A DNA stretch of 64,000 nt, from positions 310,001 through 374,000 of the forward strand of contig NZ_JAEMUD010000003.1 in the NCBI RefSeq assembly GCF_018342475.1, written 5' to 3'. The position numbers were made by a program, and so were the translations under genes. Below are positions 19,301-27,078 of the stretch, piece after piece; within the stretch, counting starts at the first letter, position 1, and each line of letters begins with the position of its first letter. The notes beneath the pieces are model-generated. The model saw only the letters and a list, made by a program, of their open reading frames with translations. It searched no databases and was not told the origin of the DNA. Origin of the DNA: Parachlamydia sp. AcF125 (GTDB taxonomy: Bacteria; Chlamydiota; Chlamydiia; Chlamydiales; Parachlamydiaceae).

Positions 19301-22151
19301 TATTACGGTAGTAGGTGCGGAACAAAACAACTTGAAACTTGTGGATGTGGCAATTCCACGTGAAAAATTAACGGTTTGTACCGGCCCCTCAGGATCAGGA
19401 AAAAGCTCGCTGGCTTTCGACACCATTTACGCAGAAGGGCAAAGAAGATACATTGAATCTCTTTCCCCGTATGCCCGCCAATTTGTCAAACAAATGCCTA
19501 AACCTAAAGTTCAGCATGCGGAAGGTCTTTCTCCCGCAATTGCCATTGAACAAAAATCACATGCCGGAAATCCCCGCAGTACCGTGGGGACCATGACCGA
19601 AATTTACGATTATCTCCGCATTCTGTTTGCCCGCCTCGGCATTCCCCATTGCCCTGAAACAGGCGAAGTGATTAAAGCCATCAGTAAAGATCATGTGGCA
19701 GATCGCATTTTGAATTACCCATTAGATGAAAAAATTCAAATCTTGGCCCCCATAGAACTTCGAAAAAACGAAAAATTTACGGACGTGATCACCCGCTTAA
19801 ATAGACAAGGTTTTGTCCGGATTCGTTTAAATGGGGAATTTTATGAATTAGATATAGACCCCGCCGCCATCCCTTTTGATCGAAAACGAAAAAATGAGCT
19901 TTATCTAGTCATCGACCGACTTAAAGTCTCCCCTACCATTCGACAACGCCTTTTAGAAGCTATCGAAAATGCCTCAGAAAAAGGAGGAGGAAAGTTAGTT
20001 GTGATGCACGAAAAAGGGGACGAGCTTTTCAACCTCTCTTTTGCGGTTGAAAAAACAGGAAAATCGTATCCAGAAATTACCCCTCACACCTTCGCCTTTA
20101 ACACTGCCGAAGGAATGTGTCTAGATTGCCAAGGCTTAGGATATCAGTATGGGGCTAATCTCGCTCAAAAAAATGAGGTCATGAATCATTCTGTAGAAGG
20201 CCTTATGCACTGGCTATGGGGAGAAAACACCACTCATTCTGCCTTAAGCTTTTTAGAAAAATTCCTATCTGAGGAACAGATCGATCCTTATTGCCCCCTT
20301 AACCAGCTTCCTGCCGAACAATTACAACTTTTAATGAAAGGATCCGAGGCACTTTATACGCTCGCCTCTAAAGGCAAACTTCCCCTGACTTACCGCTGGC
20401 CAGGAATTGATCACGTGCTTTCAAAAGTGGGCAAACATGGAAAAGGGGAGCTTAAAGATGGAGTGATCCCTTTGTTGGATGAATATGAATGCCCATCCTG
20501 TGGAGGGTCGCGCATTACCCCATTAGCCAGGCACGTCACCCTCAATGGATTAAATATCCATCAAGTTTGCCAACAACCGATCGAGCAAACTTTGCAATTC
20601 ATCAACCAGCTTTCCCTTAAACAAGAAGAATCGAAGCTTCTAGACGAGGTTAAAACCCAGCTTTTAAATCGGCTGCGCTTTCTCTGCCAAGTTGGCTTGC
20701 ACTATCTGGCGCTTGAAAGGCGTGCTCCCACCTTAAGCGGCGGAGAGGCCCAAAGAATTCGTTTAGCCCGCCAATTAGGAAGTGGGTTGACTGGCGTACT
20801 GTACGTACTGGATGAACCTACTATTGGCTTACATCCTCGAGATAGCGATCGGCTAAACCAAGCTTTGCAAGACCTTAAAAATTTAGGGAACACTCTCTTG
20901 ATGGTTGAACACGATGCGCGCTCCATTCAAAAAGCCGATTACATTCTCGATTTTGGCCCTCAATCTGGAGAACATGGGGGGCATGTGACAGCGCGCGGCA
21001 CCTATCAAGAAATCTTACACGATCCCCAATCGTTGACTGGAGCTTACCTATCGGGGGTTAAAACGATTCCTATCCCTAAGAAACGGCGCAAAGTTGTCTT
21101 AGAAGAAGGCATTTCTATCAAAAAGGCGACTCTGCACAACTTGAAAAATATTTCGGTAAAAATCCCCAAAGGAGTATTTACCTGTTTAACGGGAGTTTCA
21201 GGGTCAGGCAAATCTACCCTTTTGGGCCAAATTCTAGTTCCCGCCTTTGAAAAAGGGCTTTTAAAAACAGATGTGGTCGCACTGCCGGGAGCCACCGTCT
21301 CCGGGATTGCAAATTTTGATAAAATGATTTCGATTGATCAAAACCCGATTGGCCATACTATCCGCTCAGATGTCTGTACCTATGTGGACGTCTTAACACG
21401 CATCCGAGAATTTTTTGCATCCTTGCCCTTAGCAAGATCTAAGGGATTACAGCCTAAGCACTTCAGCTATAATCATCGCAAAGGCATGTGCACAGCTTGC
21501 TGGGGCCTTGGCTATCGGCGAGTCGAAATGCATTTTCTACCAGCCGTTCAAGTAGTCTGTGAAGAATGTAAAGGATTGAGATTGAATCCGATCAGCTTAG
21601 AAGTGTCCTATAACGGAAAAAATTTGGGTCAATATCTCCAAATGACGGTAGACGAAGCTCGCCTCGCTTTTGAGAACCACCCTCGCATTGTCCGCATTTT
21701 AGATACCCTTATTTCAGTGGGACTAGGCTATTTGCAATTAGGGCAAGAAATGGTCACCTTATCGGGAGGAGAAGCTCAACGTATTAAGCTAAGTCGCGAG
21801 CTTGCTAAACGTTCAACTGGCAAAACTTTATATCTCTTAGATGAGCCCACAACGGGACTGCACAGCGACGACATTGAAAAATTATTAAAAGTTTTACACA
21901 AACTTGTGGACAAAGGAAATACGTTGGTCGTGATTGAACACCACCTGGATTTCATCCAGAATAGCGATTACATCATTGATCTTGGTCCAGAAGCTGGAGA
22001 AAAAGGGGGAGAAATTATAGGAGTAGGAACTCCCGAAAAAATCGCCGACCATCCCACTTCTTTGACAGGATTTTATTTACGGGAAATGAATCTATCCCAC
22101 AAACCAAAAAGAAGGGGAAAAGCTAAGCAGCCTGCGCTGCTCTCCTCCTAA
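16389..22151 (+). CDS. uvrA: Tandem-duplicated UvrA (excinuclease ABC subunit A)
   Basis: A single chain of 1920 residues, twice the usual UvrA length, beginning with GTG. UvrA binds DNA damage as an ATP-driven dimer and loads UvrB. Here two UvrA copies are fused, as known in Chlamydiae. Four Walker A motifs (G-x-SGSGKS) lie near residues 33, 640, 1000 and 1603. Four ABC signatures (LSGGEAQR) lie near 487, 828, 1447 and 1791. Zn-finger Cys clusters include CPRCSGLG, CPECQGQR, CLNCGGMG with CEQCKGKR, CLDCQGLG with CPSCGGSR, and CTACWGLG with CEECKGLR. Copy 1 spans about 1-935 and copy 2 about 965-1920; a charged linker (KKKQLKPDSSTE) joins them. All motifs look intact, so one polypeptide could supply both halves of the dimer. 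A terminator follows at 22230. Confidence 0.98.
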   Translation: MNNRQIILKKVKVHNLKSVDLTINPNQLVVLTGVSGSGKSSLAFDTLYVEGQRRYIESLSTFARRQLGDMAKPDLEHASGISPTISIEQKTAGRNPRSTVGTMTEVYDYLRVLYARIGIPHCPESGEVVSPQSKERIIKTIQTMPEGTKLLILSPFARGKKAEFKEDFQDLLRKGFMRVRVDGQVVSLEDNITLDGSVAHDIDIVVDRIEVKSENHSRIAESVTHALNLSQGECIALSANGEDEQFFSMHAYSPKSGLSYHSLEPHDFSFNSPAGMCPRCSGLGTVVEYNLELIINPALSIAEDCCSIGSSYQTVRYGNIYNNLAEQFGFSVHTPWAKLSEKAKKIFLYGTEKKWTKMQFVHPVTGYSWVDRIQWKGVLHEAHTRYTEAKSDTYQKKMQKLMQQQVCPECQGQRLKPYPAATELNGKRISELSAMTIAQCAHFFASLQLTKQETLIAGELLKEIQERLHFLMEVGLHYLTLDRTAPTLSGGEAQRVRLASQIGCGLVGITYILDEPSIGLHPRDNTKLIATLKHLRDLGNTVIVVEHDEETIWAADHILDFGPGPGVLGGEIVVDGDLTALLTHPVSLTGAYLSGRKQIFIPKKRRKPQKECLEIQGATHHNLKNVDAKIPLGVFIAVTGVSGSGKSSLITDILYPALSNHLHGGDHRVGTHKGIQGIEAIDKVIAIDQSPIGRNPRSNPATYVKVFDEIRDLFSMLPESQARGYKPGRFSFNVREGSCLNCGGMGLVKVDMDFLDDAWVECEQCKGKRFDHETLSVFYKGKNIYDILEMDVSQALAFFTNIPSIKHKLEMLQKVGMEYIKLGQSSTTLSGGEAQRIKLAKELVRPSTGKTLYIFDEPTTGLHFHDINHLLEVLHELVERQNTVLVIEHNTDVIKTADWIIDIGPEGGSEGGRIVATGTPEKIAKQDTPTGLAIRTALEHSFAKKAEEILANKHQKKKQLKPDSSTETIHSITVVGAEQNNLKLVDVAIPREKLTVCTGPSGSGKSSLAFDTIYAEGQRRYIESLSPYARQFVKQMPKPKVQHAEGLSPAIAIEQKSHAGNPRSTVGTMTEIYDYLRILFARLGIPHCPETGEVIKAISKDHVADRILNYPLDEKIQILAPIELRKNEKFTDVITRLNRQGFVRIRLNGEFYELDIDPAAIPFDRKRKNELYLVIDRLKVSPTIRQRLLEAIENASEKGGGKLVVMHEKGDELFNLSFAVEKTGKSYPEITPHTFAFNTAEGMCLDCQGLGYQYGANLAQKNEVMNHSVEGLMHWLWGENTTHSALSFLEKFLSEEQIDPYCPLNQLPAEQLQLLMKGSEALYTLASKGKLPLTYRWPGIDHVLSKVGKHGKGELKDGVIPLLDEYECPSCGGSRITPLARHVTLNGLNIHQVCQQPIEQTLQFINQLSLKQEESKLLDEVKTQLLNRLRFLCQVGLHYLALERRAPTLSGGEAQRIRLARQLGSGLTGVLYVLDEPTIGLHPRDSDRLNQALQDLKNLGNTLLMVEHDARSIQKADYILDFGPQSGEHGGHVTARGTYQEILHDPQSLTGAYLSGVKTIPIPKKRRKVVLEEGISIKKATLHNLKNISVKIPKGVFTCLTGVSGSGKSTLLGQILVPAFEKGLLKTDVVALPGATVSGIANFDKMISIDQNPIGHTIRSDVCTYVDVLTRIREFFASLPLARSKGLQPKHFSYNHRKGMCTACWGLGYRRVEMHFLPAVQVVCEECKGLRLNPISLEVSYNGKNLGQYLQMTVDEARLAFENHPRIVRILDTLISVGLGYLQLGQEMVTLSGGEAQRIKLSRELAKRSTGKTLYLLDEPTTGLHSDDIEKLLKVLHKLVDKGNTLVVIEHHLDFIQNSDYIIDLGPEAGEKGGEIIGVGTPEKIADHPTSLTGFYLREMNLSHKPKRRGKAKQPALLSS

Positions 22152-22229
22152 TGCGAAAGGATGAAAAGGCCTAGAGGGCGTTTTGAGAGATTAACCATTG
22201 CACCCAACTTAAAGCCTAGCGCTTTACGG

Positions 22230-22255
22230 GAAAAGCACTTGGCTTTTCTCTTTTT
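22230..22255 (+). terminator. Rho-independent terminator after uvrA
   Basis: GAAAAGC and GCTTTTC form a 7-bp stem with a five-base loop (ACTTG), followed by TCTTTTT. It stands 80 bases after uvrA and just before the stop of the convergent 884-residue gene. Confidence 0.7.
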
Positions 22256-22257
22256 AG

Positions 22258-24912
22258 TTAGGCTAAGCTCTCAAAGTATTCAATAAAGACCGCATTTTCT
22301 TCAGGATTTAAACCGGGATGGAGCCGAATAGTACTTGAATCTTCTACCTCATTGACAGAAATAATTAAAGCATTGGGGTGATATAAGCCAAAAGTCGCGC
22401 GCGTCTGTAGCTTGATCCCCTTCGAAATCATTTTTTCATAGAACCTGCCTAGTAGCTCTATACTACGCGCTTTATGGCCTAATCCTAAAACTTTGATATC
22501 AATGAAACAGGCATCCATGTCCTCAGAAGCGGTATTGATTCTAAGACGCTGCTTGGGGTTGAGAGGATTGCCAGGTTTTAATTTTTCTGGGATATGGTTC
22601 AAGATTTGTCGAGTATTATCAAAAATAAGTTTTCGATACTGCGAAAGAACTGTAGTAGCGTATTGATTTGCCAAACAAAACCATTGGCAGCTTAAAATAT
22701 CCGTTTGGTGGACCTCTCGTGTGGGAAGCCTATTGAAAGGCTTCCATTTTTCGGACCCATTATTGACAGCGTAAAAAGGGGCTCCAAAATAGTTGTCCAT
22801 GCCAAGCATATCAAATTTTTGACCACTCCTGAAAAATACAAAATTTAAGCTTCCCGCCTCGATTTCTTTTTCGAACTGTTGCAAGAGGTCGCGGACATTT
22901 TCAGAGTCGTATTTATCAATTGTACAATCAATCGCTACAGTTAGCTGAGGGGCAGCTTTTCCACTAACAAGCAGGGCGCGTATATCCTTTGCTACATCGC
23001 GCCGTTCATAGCCAACAAAATTAGAGGCTATTTCAATATTGGGATTAAATTGCCCAAAATATAAATCCACGGGGGGAGAAGAATCCTCTTCCCTTATTTT
23101 TTCAAATTGGTTCTCATACCCCACAAAGGCAGCTTGCTCAAAGTAAAAACCCTTGCTGTAGACGCAATGGGGCGCAGGATTGATGTGCCACACGGCTTCA
23201 TTAATTCCCGCGCATAAATTTACAGCGGTTTTTCCTAGCCCTACATGCACATATTCCTGCAAGTTCTCAGGAATTGTGGGACGAAGTGCCTCTTTAAAAA
23301 TATCGCTAAATGCGCTTGGTTGGTAGGGCCGAAAAATTTCCAGAAGAGTTGCTAGTTCAGCGTGAATAAGCTCCATTTGTTGTGCAAATTGGTTGAATTT
23401 ATCTAGATGAAGCTCTGCCGTTGCTAAGGACTCCCGAATCTTAAACAAAGAAGCTTGTATAATTTGGGAATAAGTCGCATGCTGATGAACTTCTTCCCAG
23501 TGAGTCCCCTCTATCTGGCTTAATAAGCCTGTGAGTAAGTCCATGGTTGCCTTACCGAGTAGTAGCGTGTGAGGGTGTTTAGCAATGTCGGCTTTTCTAA
23601 GACGAAGATCTTCTGCGCTTATCCCTATTTGTTTCTCTAAAGGGGCCGTAGCAGAAATAGATCCAAAAATAGCTGAAAATCGTTGATAAAAAGCTGCTTC
23701 TGTAAAAGTATGAATTTGAGGATAAAAGCGTACGAAAGGAGAAGGATTTGACGCTTTAGCAGCATAGCTGACCTTTTTATGCTGCTCCAAGCTATTAGGC
23801 ATCTCCTTACGTAAGCTCACCGCTCCCATTCCAATGCCCGTTGAAATAACAAAATCAGCAAGGGCATGGTGCATTTTTAAAGCCCGGAATCTTTGAATTT
23901 TAGAAAATAAAGGAAGAACTTTTATGCCTGCCACCCGATCTACCTGAGTACGGCATATGCAGGTGGAATTTTTTTTCACAAATTTTATCAATTTAGATCG
24001 ATGCCTTGCGAGTTCGGGCTTTTGTAAAATTAACTTATCAACGGCCTGCCCAATGGCGGCATTAAGTTCGGATTTAAATAGGCCAAATTCTCTCCTAAAA
24101 GTTGTTTCTTTTTGCTTATTTCTGGCGGTTTCAATCTTTTGTCCCAGTGTCGCACTGAGGTCAAAAAGGAAAGGGCACGACATGGGAGCCCCTAGGGCCT
24201 TTTTACCGCTGGCCCCAAAATGTTTAACTAACCCCGTTAAAATTGAATCTGAGTCGGGGTGTATTTTCTCTATGACGTGAAACTTTAAGGGAAGCAAATG
24301 TTGAAACTCGGTGGTATCCGTTAAAATGAAAGGACTTTCCTCTCCATAAGCAAGTCTCAAGTTTATACTTGCCCCTAAATGGATTAATTTGCGCAAAGAA
24401 AATCGATGGTAATAATCGTGCTCATTCGGGGTGCCGCTCACTTGAAATAAAAAGGCCAATTTTCTAAAAAATGTGCGCATTATTTTTAGATGAATAGGAG
24501 CAGTTTTAGCTAAATAATTGGAGGCTAGAAACTGAATCTGTTTTTTTTGCTCTTCTGTCAACTCTGCAGAATCAGCCGCTTCTCGAATAAGAGCCAGATT
24601 CATAAACCAAGCATTTTTGCTTTTATCTATTTTTTCTTGGCTTAAGAGTAACTTATTTTGATTTGGAATCTTTCTATTAAAAACTAGATTAGATAATTTT
24701 ATAATTTTATTTACTAAACTTGAAAGCTTTTCCGAAATAAATGAAGTCACCACAGTTGAAACTAAACCCAATGGTCGATTTTTTTTCCATTTAACGAGCT
24801 TTTTTGCGATTTTTTCTAAGATTTTATTTTGAGTGTTACCGACTTTTTTTGTTTGAGGGGAAGAATTATTTGTAGGTTGGTTATTATTACTAACACTTGG
24901 TAAAGAATTCAT
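22258..24912 (-). CDS. Unrecognised 884-residue protein, effector candidate
   Basis: A full-length open frame of 884 codons with an ATG start; I do not recognise a family with confidence. The N-terminus is rich in Ser, Asn, Thr and Lys (MNSLPSVSNNNQPTNNSS), the composition seen in type III secretion signals, and has no Sec signal peptide. A long predominantly helical N-terminal half is followed by a mixed alpha/beta C-terminal half. The latter (VDLYFGQFNPNIEIASNFVG, AIDCTIDKYDSENV, FRSGQKFDMLGMDNYFGAPF) and a final STIRLHPGLNPEENAVF vaguely recall fold-type-I PLP enzymes, with the Lys of SGQK as a possible Schiff-base residue. That is speculation. The gene stands alone, with a decayed ankyrin gene upstream. 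Confidence 0.7.
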   Translation of the reverse strand: MNSLPSVSNNNQPTNNSSPQTKKVGNTQNKILEKIAKKLVKWKKNRPLGLVSTVVTSFISEKLSSLVNKIIKLSNLVFNRKIPNQNKLLLSQEKIDKSKNAWFMNLALIREAADSAELTEEQKKQIQFLASNYLAKTAPIHLKIMRTFFRKLAFLFQVSGTPNEHDYYHRFSLRKLIHLGASINLRLAYGEESPFILTDTTEFQHLLPLKFHVIEKIHPDSDSILTGLVKHFGASGKKALGAPMSCPFLFDLSATLGQKIETARNKQKETTFRREFGLFKSELNAAIGQAVDKLILQKPELARHRSKLIKFVKKNSTCICRTQVDRVAGIKVLPLFSKIQRFRALKMHHALADFVISTGIGMGAVSLRKEMPNSLEQHKKVSYAAKASNPSPFVRFYPQIHTFTEAAFYQRFSAIFGSISATAPLEKQIGISAEDLRLRKADIAKHPHTLLLGKATMDLLTGLLSQIEGTHWEEVHQHATYSQIIQASLFKIRESLATAELHLDKFNQFAQQMELIHAELATLLEIFRPYQPSAFSDIFKEALRPTIPENLQEYVHVGLGKTAVNLCAGINEAVWHINPAPHCVYSKGFYFEQAAFVGYENQFEKIREEDSSPPVDLYFGQFNPNIEIASNFVGYERRDVAKDIRALLVSGKAAPQLTVAIDCTIDKYDSENVRDLLQQFEKEIEAGSLNFVFFRSGQKFDMLGMDNYFGAPFYAVNNGSEKWKPFNRLPTREVHQTDILSCQWFCLANQYATTVLSQYRKLIFDNTRQILNHIPEKLKPGNPLNPKQRLRINTASEDMDACFIDIKVLGLGHKARSIELLGRFYEKMISKGIKLQTRATFGLYHPNALIISVNEVEDSSTIRLHPGLNPEENAVFIEYFESLA

Positions 24913-25470
24913 AACTTGCCTATTTAAATTATAATAAAATTCTGATTTTTCAACTAATTTTTATTATAAACTAAGTAAACAATTTATTTGAATTGGTAAC
25001 CCGCTATAAAACTTTTCAAGGGAGCTACCCCCTAAGCTTTAGTTCACAAACTATAAGGATATGGTATTATTTTATTTTGAAAGTAAGCGGATATCTCTGC
25101 CTAAATTTAAGCGTATCTACAATCGAGTGTTTCAGGAAAGGGTGATAAGGAAGGCTATAAGAGCAAAAAAGCTCCCCTTATGAAAGGGAAAATTTGAGAA
25201 TTTCTTTATTAAACCGGTTAAGGTTGAGGTAACAAAAGAGGGATTTAAACGCTTGGATTTAATAAGGCAGGTTGGCACAGTCAATTAACTTTTTCTTTAT
25301 TCACTCTTTAAATTTAACATTTAACTTTTTGCGAATCAATCAGCCTTTTCAATAAAAAACTCTCTTTTTGGCAACTTTAACCACAGAATTTTTTTGTTTT
25401 TATTAGGTATTTAACTAAATTAAAAAAGCGTTAACCTTCATTCGATCTTTATTCCATCTTACGACAATTT
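24913..25470. other. A+T-rich spacer
   Basis: No supportable gene. The right part contains A+T-rich tracts that could serve as promoters for the flanking genes, but no clear -35/-10 pair was picked out. Confidence 0.35.
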
Positions 25471-26469
25471 ATGAGTTCCGCTACAAATTTAAATATCTTG
25501 CAATCAAAGGCTTTTGATAAAAATTTTCTGGTGATAGGGAAAGATGGAAGCACTTTAAAAGTAGCCACTTTTCTAGGGAAAATTTAACGCTGCCTCCGCA
25601 AGTTCTTGGGAAAAATGATTCCTTTCATGATTGCGAAATAACAAAAGTTGCGATCACAATGAAAAAGATGATGAGTCACATCCTGTAGAGTCGCAAGGGA
25701 ATAAAATTCTCAAAAAAATTCAAGGAAATTCTTTCGTAAAAAAATAAAGCCTACCAACAAAAAAATCATTGAATTTTTTTTACCCGGTTTTCCACGATAA
25801 ACTTTCCGGCAAGTTTTAAAAAAAAGGATTAGGGGTTTTAAATCTGTGTTCTCTTGCTGAGATAAAAAAATCATCGATTCGCTGCCTGAAGAGGGATTAA
25901 ATAAACTCCTATTTAGGAAAAGCCCTCCTGTTCCAAGCAAAAAAGATTTAATTCCCTTACTTGCGACTGCTATCCTCGATATTTCAGACCCCGCCAAAGC
26001 TCTGATTCTCATGCAAGAGCTGAGCTTAAGAGGAGCCGCGACCTTAAAAGTATAGCGATAAGGTACACCGATGAGCCTCTCGATAGGATCGGCTCTTTAA
26101 TTTATAAAAGACTCGTGTTAGAGATAATCACCATCCCTCTACGCCAAATTTTAAGTATAATCTCATGAGATTTAAAAAATATAACTCTATCCATACTCCT
26201 GTCATTTTTTATGAGGAAGGAAAAGGAATAACGACAAACTTACTAGTGGCAGCTGTTCAAAAACTACAAGGTTTACGTCGATCAACGGTCGTCAGAATTT
26301 TACTTGAAGCTGGAGCAGACCTAGACGCTAAACTGGGAATTTTTGACTACCAGACGAGATCTGCAACCCAAGGCCCCCTCTTGATGAATACGTCAAGGAG
26401 GAAGATCCAATGTTATATGGGCAGCTTTTGAGAGCAAGACGCCAAACAGCCAAAAAAATTATTGGATAA
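25471..26469 (+). pseudogene. Decayed ankyrin-repeat protein gene
   Basis: Pieces of one protein are spread over three frames. The ATG at 25471 opens 38 codons (MSSATNLNILQSKAFDKNFL, then VIGKDGSTLKVATFLGKI) to a stop at 25585. The reading continues in another frame (LPPQVLGKNDSFHDCEITKV). Later come LPEEGLNKLLFRKSPPVPSK and ALILMQELSLRGAATLKV. From 26165, VVRILLEAGADLDAK is a clear ankyrin signature. A last shift at a C-run near 26371 yields PLDEYVKEEDPMLYGQLLRA and ends at 26469. At least three frameshifts or stops make it non-functional. Its last 11 bases overlap the recX stop. Confidence 0.65.
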
Positions 26470-27076
26470 AGTCGGCTTCCAGCACATGGAGAATTTCAGC
26501 TGGGCTAAATCCTTTGCGCACGAGAGAAGCGATAGCTTTTTGCCTCTGTGAGTAATCCGATAAATCTCGCTTAAGAGCCTGCTTGGCTAGTAAGCGTTGA
26601 ATTTGTTTTTTACGTTCATCAAGCCCATACAAGGATTCAAAAAGGTCGGGCAAGCCTTCAATTACCACCCCTTTAGCTTTAAGCTTTTGGGCAATCATGT
26701 GAGGGCCCCATTTCTTGGTAGCTTGTGATTTTATCCACTGCGCCCCATGCAATTGATCATCTAAGTAGCCTTTCTGAGTCATCTCCTCGATTACGCGGCT
26801 GATAGTGGGGGCACTGACCAAAAGTTTCCTTAAAGTCTGTTCTAACTCTTGAGTAAAATAACCGCGCACAGCCAACTTACGCAAGACATATTGCTTAGTT
26901 GCCTGATATTCTAATGCATAAAATTGCTCTTCAAAAAGGGAAATCGTTAAGCACTCTTGAGGAAGGTGGGGTTTATGCCCCCAAACAGCAGTGTGAATAG
27001 TTTTCCACTCTTCCTCATCCACCCAAACCACTAAATGACTGTTTTTAGGGGTTGGTGCCCACCTAATTTTTTTCAT
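26459..27076 (-). CDS. recX: RecX-family regulatory protein
   Basis: A 205-residue RecX-like protein. RecX binds RecA filaments and modulates recombination. The chain shows the family's repeated three-helix modules: ALEYQATKQYVLRKLAVRGY, then ISRVIEEMTQKGYLDDQLHG, KKWGPHMIAQKLKAKGV, and a C-terminal SQRQKAIASLVRKGFSPAEI. The N-terminal 50 residues are a family-typical extension. It starts two bases after the gyrA2/parC stop, so it is the third gene of a gyrB2-gyrA2-recX operon. The placement beside topoisomerase genes rather than recA is unusual compared with most bacteria. Confidence 0.85.
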   Translation of the reverse strand: MKKIRWAPTPKNSHLVVWVDEEEWKTIHTAVWGHKPHLPQECLTISLFEEQFYALEYQATKQYVLRKLAVRGYFTQELEQTLRKLLVSAPTISRVIEEMTQKGYLDDQLHGAQWIKSQATKKWGPHMIAQKLKAKGVVIEGLPDLFESLYGLDERKKQIQRLLAKQALKRDLSDYSQRQKAIASLVRKGFSPAEILHVLEADFIQ

Positions 27077-27078
27077 GG

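Noticed and set aside
16389-22151. Misassembled double copy of uvrA
   Set aside because: The two halves differ throughout in sequence, and a fused UvrA is known in Chlamydiae.
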